Shown here: piece after piece, positions 1 to 5,484 of the stretch | How the letters are laid out: every line of letters starts with the position of its first letter | Position numbering within the stretch: position 1 is the first letter of the stretch | Origin: a bacterium | GTDB lineage: Bacteria > Planctomycetota > Planctomycetia > Pirellulales > Pirellulaceae | Length of the DNA stretch: 5,484 nucleotides | NCBI GenBank assembly: GCA_030432015.1 | Contig: JAUIHJ010000586.1 | Location: 1-5,484, forward strand | Direction of reading: 5' to 3' | Notes under the pieces: generated by a model | Told to the model about the DNA's origin: nothing | The model's input: only the letters and a program-made list of their open reading frames with translations | Database searches by the model: none | Position numbers and translations under genes: made by a program

Positions 1-620
1 ACGCCAAACTGCGGCAGCGCTGCAGGCTTCCACGTCCCCTTCAGCTCCCAGACGGGAATCGTGCCGATCTGGCTGGGAACCGGTGCCTCAAAGGCAAAGT
101 TCCGGTTGAGCTCCAGCAGCAATTGGTCGAGTCCGCCCAGCGCGAACCACCCACTCGTCGGCGAAAACTGCGGTGCATTGGCCCGTTTGGCGAGTGTTTC
201 ACGAATGTGCCTCAGATTGATATAGTCCAATCGCTTTTCATGCTGCCCGTCGCGTCGAATCCACATCGTGGTTCCGTCGCTGATCTGCTGAAAGCTGGTG
301 ACGCGGCCAGCGACGTCCATTTTAAGTTCGAGTCGCAACATCCTCTGACGCCCCGCCGTCATCTGCTGATACGTTCCAGAACCCACCATCTCGTGGCCGA
401 ACAGACTAACCCGTTGACGTATTTTGGCTTCGATTGCGGGGAGCCCGGCCAGATTCTCGGCAGAGGTTGCCAGTAATGCTGCGCTGCTGCTGGGAGCGGC
501 GTTGTCCTGCGCGGGCGTGCAGGGGCTGCCAAGCAACACCAGGATCAGGGAAAACGCAGCAGGATAACGAAATGACCGATTGCAATTCGGCGACAATCGG
601 GGACCGGTTTCGCCGCCCAT
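1..620 (-). CDS. Secreted planctomycete protein, LolA-like fold possible (partial, C-terminus off the left edge)
   Basis: This minus-strand frame is open from an ATG at 620 to the left edge, giving 206 codons plus two bases, with no stop seen. The N-terminus has a polar stretch of about 20 residues, then a hydrophobic core (AAFSLILVLL, residues 21-30), then a likely signal peptidase I site after TPA (residues 35-37), so the product is probably exported. Cys34 sits near this point, but the preceding Pro does not fit a lipobox. The mature part reads like a beta-rich carrier fold: FGHEMVGSGTY (74-84), MLRLELKMDV (94-103), ISDGTTMWIRRDG (113-125), then LDYINLRHIRETL (131-143), LGGLDQLLLEL (161-171) and VWELKGTWKP (190-199). 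I recognise this pattern from planctomycete proteins usually left hypothetical; the LolA-like fold is inference. An in-frame ATG at 728 would add 36 mostly basic residues. The 620 start is preferred for its signal peptide, although no Shine-Dalgarno sequence precedes either. Confidence 0.82.
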   Translation of the reverse strand, partial: MGGETGPRLSPNCNRSFRYPAAFSLILVLLGSPCTPAQDNAAPSSSAALLATSAENLAGLPAIEAKIRQRVSLFGHEMVGSGTYQQMTAGRQRMLRLELKMDVAGRVTSFQQISDGTTMWIRRDGQHEKRLDYINLRHIRETLAKRANAPQFSPTSGWFALGGLDQLLLELNRNFAFEAPVPSQIGTIPVWELKGTWKPAALPQFG

Positions 621-774
621 TCGATTTAACTGCGGAGCAACGGCGTGTCGGCGCAAAAGGTGCCTGTCCCGCTGACGGGGTGTGCGCTGCTGAATCGCGC
701 TCGGCCATTTAGGCACTTTGTACTTCATTGCACGGTTGCGCGGGTTTTTCCAAAGATTCAGGTTCCAACGGGCC

Positions 775-819
775 GAACATATCCCACAGAGAGTTTTCTC
801 TCCGTGGAGAACATACCCA
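775..819. repeat. Near-identical direct repeats flanking a hairpin
   Basis: GAACATATCCCA at 775-786 recurs as GAACATACCCA at 809-819, differing by one missing base. Between and partly overlapping them is an inverted repeat at 784-807: ten positions on each side with one A-C mismatch (788/803), around a TTTT loop at 794-797. The arrangement could be a regulator binding site or part of a structured transcript. No T-run follows on either strand, so it does not look like a terminator. Confidence 0.5.
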
Positions 820-820
820 G

Positions 821-905
821 GTGGTGTGCCTCGTCCCATGCCAACGCGTTTGGCAGTGGTGCTTGGGAATGCCGATGGGTGTGGAGCCAACGTGAGGCTC
901 ACCAC
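821..905 (+). promoter_or_regulatory. Candidate structured RNA leader with two mutually exclusive helices
   Basis: Bases 821-830 (GTGGTGTGCC) can pair with 896-905 (GGCTCACCAC) at nine of ten positions, closing a domain. Inside it is a hairpin at 836-859: TGCCAA (839-844) pairs with TTGGCA (850-855), extended by CCA/TGG with one bulged G. The 896-905 strand can instead pair with GTGGAGCC at 881-888, eight pairs with a two-base bulge, so the closing helix and this local hairpin exclude each other. Such switching pairs are typical of cis-regulatory RNA, but I do not recognise a known riboswitch class. The strand and any role in controlling the downstream lipoprotein are inferred. I see no equivalent reason to place it with the leftward gene. 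Confidence 0.4.
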
Positions 906-915
906 GCCAAGTTGC

Positions 916-940
916 GGAAGTGTAACGCTTCCCGGAAGCG
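916..940 (+). promoter_or_regulatory. Overlapping alternative hairpins
   Basis: CGCTTCC at 926-932 can pair upstream with GGAAGTG at 916-922 (seven pairs, one G-U, three-base loop). Alternatively CGCTT at 926-930 can pair downstream with AAGCG at 936-940 around a CCCGG loop. The two structures share one strand and cannot coexist. No U-tract follows. Confidence 0.4.
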
Positions 941-1070
941 ACTCCTACGTCAATCTCACCGAGCGAGACGCAGGCGTCGCACTGATCGCAGAGAATCGCG
1001 TGCCCGTAAACAAACCAAATGTAGTCGAATTCGCGTCAGCCCTTTGTTATGGCTCGCTGGCGAACACCCA

Positions 1071-1077
1071 GGGGGGG
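1071..1077 (+). promoter_or_regulatory. Ribosome-binding site that fixes the lipoprotein start
   Basis: A run of seven G followed by AAAATC sits six bases before the ATG at 1084. It is the only good purine-rich site in front of this open frame and decides for 1084 over the upstream ATG at 718. Confidence 0.65.
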
Positions 1078-1083
1078 AAAATC

Positions 1084-2220
1084 ATGAACGTACGACGAAC
1101 GCTGTGGACTGTGTTCGTGGGCGTGGCCATTGCGGCAACCGGTTGCTCGGGGTTACAGCAAAGCCACAACCTGCCACCCGCGCAACAATTGATGGAACCT
1201 GGTCCTGGCGTTGGCGGCCCTGGCCCCGGTGTCATTCCGGCCAGTTTTCCCGGAAGGCACGGTATGCACGGCATGCAGATGGGACCTGGCGGACCACCGA
1301 TGATGCCCATTGCAGCGGGCCCGCCGGCGGGACCAACGGTCCAAATGTTGTTCCATCGGCCCGAAGCCATGCAAGTGCGCTGGGATGTTTCCGGGGTCGG
1401 TCAATTTGACTCCGAACCGATGATCCTGCCCGGGCGGAAAAATTTTCCCGAAGGCGGTATTTTCCGCTTGAAGCTGACGGGTATCCCGGGGCGTGAAGGG
1501 GTCGAGCTCTATCCGACGTTGGAAGTCGGGCCGACAACGCCGCGTACCGCGGCCTACCTCGCCCACAACGCGATTCCGATTCAATTCACTGAGGAAGACT
1601 TCGATCAGGTCTTGAGCGGCAACTTTGTCACCAAGGTGATCTATCTACCCGATCCAGAGTTCCAAGAGATGGCGCTGGCCGGTGTTGAGACCTTGGTGAG
1701 CACGCGGCTCGATCCAGGGGTCGATCCGATTGTAGAAGCCGATCGACGCGGTTCGATCATGTCGGTCATTCGACTCGGTAACAAGGATGTCGAAATGCCG
1801 GGTGCCGGCATGGCGGATCAGGTGATGGCCGCTTCCTTCAACAATCAGATGCCAGGCCAGATGGGTGCTGCTCCCTTGGGTGCCATGCTCCCACCAGGTG
1901 GTGGACCGTTGATGCCACCTTACGTTTCCGGCATCACCGCGCCACAGTACGGCATGCCGATCACCGGAACGCCGATTGGCCTGCCGGGACCGCCCCACAT
2001 TCCTCTGGGTGCCCCTGCTGGCTTCCAGCGTCACACCATCACCAACCACACACGAATGCACATTCCTGGACCGACGGAGAAGTTTGACGTTCACGTGCGA
2101 CAACGGCCCGGCTACAGCTATCCGAAGCCGCCGAGTCACATGTCGATTCGCGAACAGAACATCTATCCGAGCGTCCCCTTCAACCGGCCGCATAATGATG
2201 GGGTCGAGGTGGTTCACTAG
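1084..2220 (+). CDS. Gly/Pro/Met-rich lipoprotein, paralogue of the next gene
   Basis: This 378-residue protein has a short basic N-terminus (NVRR), a hydrophobic segment (residues 7-18) and a lipobox ATGC with the acylated Cys at 21, so it is probably lipid-anchored. Residues 30-85 are low complexity, rich in Gly, Pro and Met, with a Met/His cluster at about 59-74. A folded core spans about 86-235: MQVRWDVSGVGQF, FRLKLTGIP, ELYPTLEVG, then PIQFTEEDFDQVLSGNFVTKVIYL (split here only for naming, at 165-188) and a closing DPIVEADRRGSIMSVIRLG (214-232). This core aligns with residues about 92-202 of the product at 2349-3152. Residues 236-325 return to Met/Gly/Pro-rich sequence, and the tail (326-378) is basic and Tyr/Pro-rich. 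I know of no assigned function. The family is recognised only as a planctomycete hypothetical. A structural role in the envelope is inference from the anchor and the disordered flanks. Confidence 0.85.
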   Translation: MNVRRTLWTVFVGVAIAATGCSGLQQSHNLPPAQQLMEPGPGVGGPGPGVIPASFPGRHGMHGMQMGPGGPPMMPIAAGPPAGPTVQMLFHRPEAMQVRWDVSGVGQFDSEPMILPGRKNFPEGGIFRLKLTGIPGREGVELYPTLEVGPTTPRTAAYLAHNAIPIQFTEEDFDQVLSGNFVTKVIYLPDPEFQEMALAGVETLVSTRLDPGVDPIVEADRRGSIMSVIRLGNKDVEMPGAGMADQVMAASFNNQMPGQMGAAPLGAMLPPGGGPLMPPYVSGITAPQYGMPITGTPIGLPGPPHIPLGAPAGFQRHTITNHTRMHIPGPTEKFDVHVRQRPGYSYPKPPSHMSIREQNIYPSVPFNRPHNDGVEVVH

Positions 2221-2231
2221 GGAAACAGGAA

Positions 2232-2265
2232 CACGAGACCCCGCCGAGCCGAACGGGGTCTCGTG
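2232..2265 (+). promoter_or_regulatory. Large perfect hairpin after the lipoprotein gene
   Basis: Twelve perfect pairs join CACGAGACCCCG (2232-2243) to CGGGGTCTCGTG (2254-2265) around a ten-base loop. It begins 12 bases after the lipoprotein stop. No T-run follows on the plus strand, so by itself it is not a classical intrinsic terminator. It may protect the 3' end of the upstream message or act with the next hairpin. Its loop contains GAGCCGA (2246-2252), the exact complement of the loop of the hairpin at 2284-2310. Confidence 0.75.
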
Positions 2266-2283
2266 CTATGAAAGAAATCGAAT

Positions 2284-2317
2284 CAGGTCCCGCTCGGCTC
2301 GCGGGACCTGTTCTTTT
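2284..2317 (+). terminator. Intrinsic terminator-like hairpin with U-tract
   Basis: CAGGTCCCGC (2284-2293) pairs perfectly with GCGGGACCTG (2301-2310) around a TCGGCTC loop, and is followed by TTCTTTT (2311-2317). A ten-pair GC-rich stem plus U-tract is the standard Rho-independent form. Only 19 bases separate the U-tract from the ribosome-binding site at 2337, leaving little room for a separate promoter, so it may act as an attenuator in front of the next gene. Bases 2294-2305 can alternatively pair with 2240-2252 (twelve pairs, one bulged C), which would destroy the stem. Confidence 0.7.
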
Positions 2318-2336
2318 ACCACGCAACATTTTCTCC

Positions 2337-2343
2337 AAGGTGG
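2337..2343 (+). promoter_or_regulatory. Ribosome-binding site that selects a GTG start
   Basis: AAGGTGG, one base from the ideal AAGGAGG, lies five bases before the GTG at 2349. It supports that start over the in-frame ATG at 2268, which has no such site and lies before the terminator hairpin. Confidence 0.7.
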
Positions 2344-2348
2344 CCCAC

Positions 2349-3152
2349 GTGCAAAACAGCATCCTCGGAATTGGAGCATCTGTCGCTCTGCTGCTGGCGA
2401 GCACGGCATTCGCACAGCCGCCACGTCATTACGGCCATTCGATTCACTTGCCGCCAGGAACAATCGCCCAAGGTCAGTTGGCTCACATTCCTGCGCTCCG
2501 CGGTTATGTGCAGCCGGTCGAGATCATCGCGCCCCCGGGAGCGCGGGTGGCCGTGCGGCAAGCGGGCCGGTTTGAAACAACGACTGCCGGGCCCTTGCGG
2601 ATGGGGTTGATGATTGGTCCCGTCTACCATTTGCAGGTGACCAACATCCCCTTGCAGGCGGGCTACGAGGTCTATCCGACCGTTGAACTGATCAACCGCC
2701 TGTATCCGCCCGAGGGGGCCAAGATTCGTTTTCCGATTCCAATCCAGTTGACGCAAGAAGAATTGGAGATGGCCCTGGCGGGAAAATTTGTTACCCGCGT
2801 GATCTATCTGCAAGACAACGCCAGCGCACTTGGCCAACGGGCCGACCCGGAATTGCAGGATTACTTTGAGGCACCGCCGCAGGATGACCCGCTACAGGTC
2901 GCGGATCGCCTGGGGCGGCCAATGGCCATTCTGCGAATGGGGTCCCGCGTGCCGGATTTTGATGGCAGCGACGCCGGTGCATACGGTGATCCACCGGTCA
3001 CCGTCTATCCGGCCGCAGCCGGCGCCGCCGGCGATCAGCCGCCCGTGTCCGAGGCGGCAGTCCGACGGTCTCCCGAAAATTATCCACGTCTACCGCTGCA
3101 ACCTCAGCGGTCACCGGTCACCTTTCCCGTGGGGTATCCACAATCGCGATGA
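2349..3152 (+). CDS. Secreted protein, paralogue of the upstream lipoprotein core
   Basis: From the GTG at 2349 the product is 267 residues. It starts with a compact signal peptide: a hydrophobic core (about residues 5-19) and an AFA-Q cleavage site after residue 22. Unlike its paralogue it has no lipobox Cys, so it should be released to the periplasm or outside. The core matches the upstream protein: IIAPPGARVAV (59-69), YHLQVTNIP (93-101), YEVYPTVEL (106-114), the block PIQLTQEELE to VIYL (131-154), and DPLQVADRLGRPMAILRMG (180-198). In the PIQ...VIYL block 14 of 24 positions are identical. The tail (about 205-267) is Pro/Ala-rich and probably disordered. No catalytic motif is visible. An in-frame ATG at 2268 would add 27 residues, but it would place the terminator hairpin inside the gene and bury the signal peptide, so I reject it. 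The stop overlaps the start of the next gene (ATGA), which suggests translational coupling. Function unknown. Confidence 0.85.
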   Translation: MQNSILGIGASVALLLASTAFAQPPRHYGHSIHLPPGTIAQGQLAHIPALRGYVQPVEIIAPPGARVAVRQAGRFETTTAGPLRMGLMIGPVYHLQVTNIPLQAGYEVYPTVELINRLYPPEGAKIRFPIPIQLTQEELEMALAGKFVTRVIYLQDNASALGQRADPELQDYFEAPPQDDPLQVADRLGRPMAILRMGSRVPDFDGSDAGAYGDPPVTVYPAAAGAAGDQPPVSEAAVRRSPENYPRLPLQPQRSPVTFPVGYPQSR

Positions 3153-4633
3153 GTAGCACCCTGCCCCGACTCGGTTCGTCAACGCGGTCACCGCGCGCCT
3201 GGTTTGTCCTGGCCGCGGGTGCCACGGTGCTGCTCTGTTCGTGTAAATCCGTCATGCCGCTGGCTTCCAATCAGGAAACGGCGTCCAACCAGCAAATCGT
3301 AACGCCCGCACGGCAGTCCAGGCAACAAACGACCACGGGACCCTCCCGCCCATCGTCCGCCAACGCACCGGAGTTGGGCGCGACGGACTCTGGCACCACG
3401 CAGGTACAGCCGCTTCGCGACGCAACCTGGCCGGTCGCTCAAGTCGGACATACCGAGTCCTCGACAGGACCGTCGCCGACACCGGCTCCGATCGTCCAGG
3501 CCGCCGCGACCGGGGCGCCGGTCGTACGGCCTCCGCATCTCCTTCAAACAACTCAGCAGCACCTTGTATCACCCCTGTCGCCGGTCAAGGCCACCGGCAG
3601 ACCGATGGCTGCCAGACGATCCACCGGCCATGCATGTGCCGCCTGCCGGCCGCATGGCGCCTTTCCACCCGGCCTTCCCGTGCTGCCGTTTGACGGTGGC
3701 GCCGCGGAATGGAATGGACCGTGGCCTTCGGGGGAATACCTGTGCAACGGCGGTGACCACGATCTTTCCGTGCTGGTGGCCGACGATTGGTCCGTGGTCG
3801 GGCTGCACGAGGGAGACACCATCGCACATTACGACACGCTGGAAGGCGAAGTTGTGGTGGAGCCGTCAAACGAAGTTTGCCTGTATGCGCCCCAATTCGC
3901 TTCCGTGCGGCGTGTTACCGGGGTGGTCCTGCACGAACAGCATTTGCGATCGGCCGGGTTGGAACTGCCTGTGCAGTTGGCGCAGAGCGGCGAGGCCGAG
4001 TCCGCGACGACGGTCTTGCAGCCGGTGCAACCGAGCCGCAATCTCGCCATCAATTCGGCGAATCGGTTTCGGGATAAAATGCGGCCTGGCGGGTTGGAAA
4101 ACTTGCAGGCGGCCGCGGGAGCTCGCCGCGGCTTCTTGCCGTTCGAGGACTTCCTGATTATCCGCAGCGGCGTCTTTGACAACAGTGAAAAAGCACGCCT
4201 TTCGGAACGACTGCAGGCCGCGTATACCTGGAGTCATGACGTATCGGTGCAGGTCGTCGTCGACAATATCGACGCGCTGGAAGCCTCCAACGAAGTTGGC
4301 ATGGCGTCGGTCTATACCTATCAGATGCCCGACGGCAAGCCCCGCTTGAGGCTCGTTAAAGTTGCCTCAAAACAGAATGCCAAGCCCGGGGAACTGGTCG
4401 ACTTCACCCTCCGCTTCGACAATGTGGGTGATCGCGTGATTGGCAACGTGACCGTCATCGACAACCTCAACACTCGCCTGGAGTATGTTCCTGATAGCCA
4501 GGAATGCACCATCGACGCCAACTTCTCCGCGGCGGAGAACGAACACGCGTCCGCCGTGTTGCGATGGGAAATTACCGAGCCGATGAAGGTCGGGGATGGC
4601 GGTGTGATTCGCTTCCAGTGTCGCGTCCGGTAG
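3149..4633 (+). CDS. DUF11-domain probable lipoprotein
   Basis: This 494-residue protein begins at an ATG overlapping the previous stop. No clear ribosome-binding site is seen, consistent with coupling. A basic N-terminus leads to a hydrophobic stretch (18-30) and LCSC, a fair lipobox with Cys32 as the likely acylation site. Residues 33-150 are Gln/Thr/Pro/Ser-rich and probably extended. A short HACAAC motif (161-166) gives a CxxC pair. A conserved-looking middle domain runs from about 190 to 395, including PSGEYLCNGGDHDLSVLV, HYDTLEGEVVVEPSNEVCLYAPQF and VRRVTGVV. The C-terminus (about 396-494) is a DUF11-type repeat domain, shown by KPGELVDFTLRFDNVGDRV, VTVIDNLNTRLEYVPDS and LRWEI followed by GGVIRFQCRV. 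DUF11 domains are Ig-like beta-sandwiches of surface and envelope proteins and have no known enzymatic activity. Together with the two paralogues before it, this suggests a shared envelope function, which is inference. Confidence 0.88.
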   Translation: MSSTLPRLGSSTRSPRAWFVLAAGATVLLCSCKSVMPLASNQETASNQQIVTPARQSRQQTTTGPSRPSSANAPELGATDSGTTQVQPLRDATWPVAQVGHTESSTGPSPTPAPIVQAAATGAPVVRPPHLLQTTQQHLVSPLSPVKATGRPMAARRSTGHACAACRPHGAFPPGLPVLPFDGGAAEWNGPWPSGEYLCNGGDHDLSVLVADDWSVVGLHEGDTIAHYDTLEGEVVVEPSNEVCLYAPQFASVRRVTGVVLHEQHLRSAGLELPVQLAQSGEAESATTVLQPVQPSRNLAINSANRFRDKMRPGGLENLQAAAGARRGFLPFEDFLIIRSGVFDNSEKARLSERLQAAYTWSHDVSVQVVVDNIDALEASNEVGMASVYTYQMPDGKPRLRLVKVASKQNAKPGELVDFTLRFDNVGDRVIGNVTVIDNLNTRLEYVPDSQECTIDANFSAAENEHASAVLRWEITEPMKVGDGGVIRFQCRVR

Positions 4634-4667
4634 CGGCCTGGCAGCGGAGATCGGTCGTAGCTTGCAT

Positions 4668-4720
4668 TCGCCCCGCCAGTGGGCGACGATGGTGCCACGC
4701 GAACCCCACGCTGGGGTCGC
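4668..4720 (+). promoter_or_regulatory. Two tandem hairpins before the hydrolase gene
   Basis: In the 112-base gap after the DUF11 gene, TCGCCC (4668-4673) pairs with GGGCGA (4681-4686) around a seven-base loop. A second hairpin joins GCGA-A-CCCC (4699-4707) to GGGGTCGC (4713-4720), eight pairs with one bulged A. Neither is followed by a T-run. They may end or process the upstream message, or lie in the hydrolase leader; the sequence does not decide. Confidence 0.45.
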
Positions 4721-4734
4721 ACTCGGTGCCATGC

Positions 4735-4739
4735 AGGAG
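4735..4739 (+). promoter_or_regulatory. Ribosome-binding site of the hydrolase gene
   Basis: AGGAG lies six bases before the ATG at 4746, a standard site that agrees with the signal peptide in choosing this start. Confidence 0.7.
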
Positions 4740-4745
4740 CCCGCC

Positions 4746-5484
4746 ATGAAGCGTTTAACGATCTGTCTGTTTGTCCTGTCGATCGGGGCGCTGTGCGCGG
4801 CCCCGCAGTCCGCGCAGGCTGAGCCTCCCACCGACCGCGATACCACACGCGGCGACACGATGATCGCCGCATATTTTCGCGGGGAGACGAACAGGATTCG
4901 TCAGGCCAGCCTGGCGACCGTCAATTCGCTGCAGGACTGGCAGGCACAGCGCGAGGTCGCTCATGGCCAATTGCTCGACATGCTGGGGCTCGACCCATTG
5001 CCGGAAAAGACGCCCCTTCATGCGGAGGTGACCGGCCGCGTGACGCAAGACGAATTCGTGGTGGAGAATGTCCACTTTCAGTCACGCCCCGGCTTGTACG
5101 TCACCGGAAATCTCTACCTTCCCAAGCAGGTGAACGAGAAGTTGCCCGCGATCCTGTACGTGTGCGGCCACGGAGGTGTCAAGAAGGATGGAATTAGCTA
5201 TGGAAACAAGGTGCACTACCAGCACCACGGCGCTTGGTTCGCCCGCAACGGTTACGTCTGCCTGACGATCGATACGGTGCAACTTGGCGAAATAGAAGGC
5301 ATTCACCATGGCACCTATAGCAAAGGTATGTGGTGGTGGCTCAATTACGGCTATACGCCAGCCGGTGTCGAGGCGTGGAATTGTGTGCGGGCCTTAGACT
5401 ACCTGGAGACACGGCCGGAGGTGGATCCAAGTCGCTTTGGCGTGACCGGCCGTAGCGGCGGGGGCGCCTATAGTTGGTGGATCG
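4746..5484 (+). CDS. Secreted alpha/beta hydrolase, acetylxylan esterase or Abhydrolase_7-like (partial, C-terminus off the right edge)
   Basis: The frame is open to the window end, 246 codons plus one base. A signal peptide is clear: MKR, a hydrophobic core (about 4-18) and an AQA-E cleavage site after residue 25, so the enzyme should act outside the cytoplasm. An alpha-helical N-terminal region (about 37-85) precedes a beta-rich start of the hydrolase fold: FQSRPGLYVTGNLYLP (111-126) and PAILYVCGHGG (134-144), where GHGG is a likely oxyanion-hole loop. QHHGAWFARNGYVCLTIDT (159-177) follows. The nucleophile elbow is GRSGGG, with Ser237 as the likely catalytic serine. The acid and His of the triad lie beyond the edge. 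I recognise the stretch GEIEGIHHGTY (181-191) through MWWW and YTPAGVEAWN as typical of planctomycete hydrolases annotated as acetylxylan esterases or dienelactone-hydrolase-like proteins. The substrate cannot be read from this sequence; an ester of a polysaccharide is only a guess. Its own ribosome-binding site and the 112-base gap suggest it may be a separate unit from the DUF11 group. Confidence 0.87.
   Translation, partial: MKRLTICLFVLSIGALCAAPQSAQAEPPTDRDTTRGDTMIAAYFRGETNRIRQASLATVNSLQDWQAQREVAHGQLLDMLGLDPLPEKTPLHAEVTGRVTQDEFVVENVHFQSRPGLYVTGNLYLPKQVNEKLPAILYVCGHGGVKKDGISYGNKVHYQHHGAWFARNGYVCLTIDTVQLGEIEGIHHGTYSKGMWWWLNYGYTPAGVEAWNCVRALDYLETRPEVDPSRFGVTGRSGGGAYSWWI

Larger units (their letters stand above)
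621..1083. other. Divergent intergenic region with many potential hairpins
   Basis: This 463-base stretch lies between the minus-strand gene starting at 620 and the lipoprotein gene starting at 1084, so promoters for both should be here. I could not assign convincing -35/-10 boxes. The lipoprotein frame remains open without a stop back to an ATG at 718, but the true start at 1084 has a strong ribosome-binding site and a lipoprotein signal, so the upstream extension is probably chance. From about 775 to 980 the DNA is dense in inverted repeats, listed separately. The smallest is at 963-980, where GACG/CGTC pairs around a CAGG loop. Bases 621-770 show nothing I can name. Confidence 0.6.

Noticed and set aside
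718..1083. Upstream in-frame extension of the lipoprotein gene by 122 codons
   Set aside because: The ATG at 718 has no ribosome-binding site, and the extension would put the lipoprotein signal in the middle of the protein. The start at 1084 has both signals. An open frame of this length occurs readily in GC-rich DNA.
645..1409. 254-codon plus-strand open frame
   Set aside because: It is Arg-, Trp- and His-rich in an unnatural way and overlaps the lipoprotein gene in another frame, so it is a shadow.
2996..3192. Four copies of GGTCACC within about 200 bases
   Set aside because: Three lie in the coding end of the secreted paralogue and one in the start of the DUF11 gene, with irregular spacing; codon use for Val, Thr and Pro explains them.
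3553..4237. Several minus-strand open frames across the DUF11 gene
   Set aside because: They are antisense to a clear gene with a recognisable domain and have compositions typical of shadow frames.
1..5484. CRISPR arrays, tRNA or rRNA genes, insertion sequences and phage genes
   Set aside because: I saw no regularly spaced repeats, no tRNA-like cloverleaf or rRNA core sequence, and no transposase, integrase or phage-like product on either strand.

Overview
The window looks like chromosomal DNA from a planctomycete, most likely of the Pirellulales type. The basis is the GC-rich but not extreme composition, weak or missing ribosome-binding sites at some genes, several secreted or lipid-anchored proteins of planctomycete-like families, and loose gene spacing. 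This is recognition from memory, not a database result.

Layout. Bases 1-620 hold the 5' part of a minus-strand gene that leaves the window on the left. It encodes a secreted protein of a family I recognise from planctomycetes, possibly with a LolA-like fold. Bases 621-1083 are a divergent intergenic region rich in potential RNA hairpins, including two sets of mutually exclusive helices, and may be a structured leader. Plus-strand genes follow: a lipoprotein with Gly/Pro/Met-rich flanks (1084-2220); a pair of large hairpins, the second ending in a U-tract (2232-2317); a secreted paralogue of the lipoprotein's core domain (2349-3152, GTG start); and a DUF11-containing probable lipoprotein (3149-4633) whose start overlaps the previous stop by 4 bases. 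After a 112-base gap with two more hairpins comes the 5' part of a secreted alpha/beta hydrolase (4746 to the right edge).

How the genes may work together. All five encoded proteins carry export signals. The two paralogues and the DUF11 protein form a compact group, and the last two are probably translationally coupled. I infer a cell-envelope or surface-layer role for the trio, with no enzymatic motif visible in any of them. The hydrolase has its own ribosome-binding site and may be a separate unit.

The most interesting features are in the RNA. The two hairpins between the paralogues have loops complementary over 7 bases, can pair alternatively as a 12-bp duplex that would break the terminator, and sit only 19 bases before the ribosome-binding site of the second paralogue. 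This suggests conditional read-through rather than a simple end of transcription.
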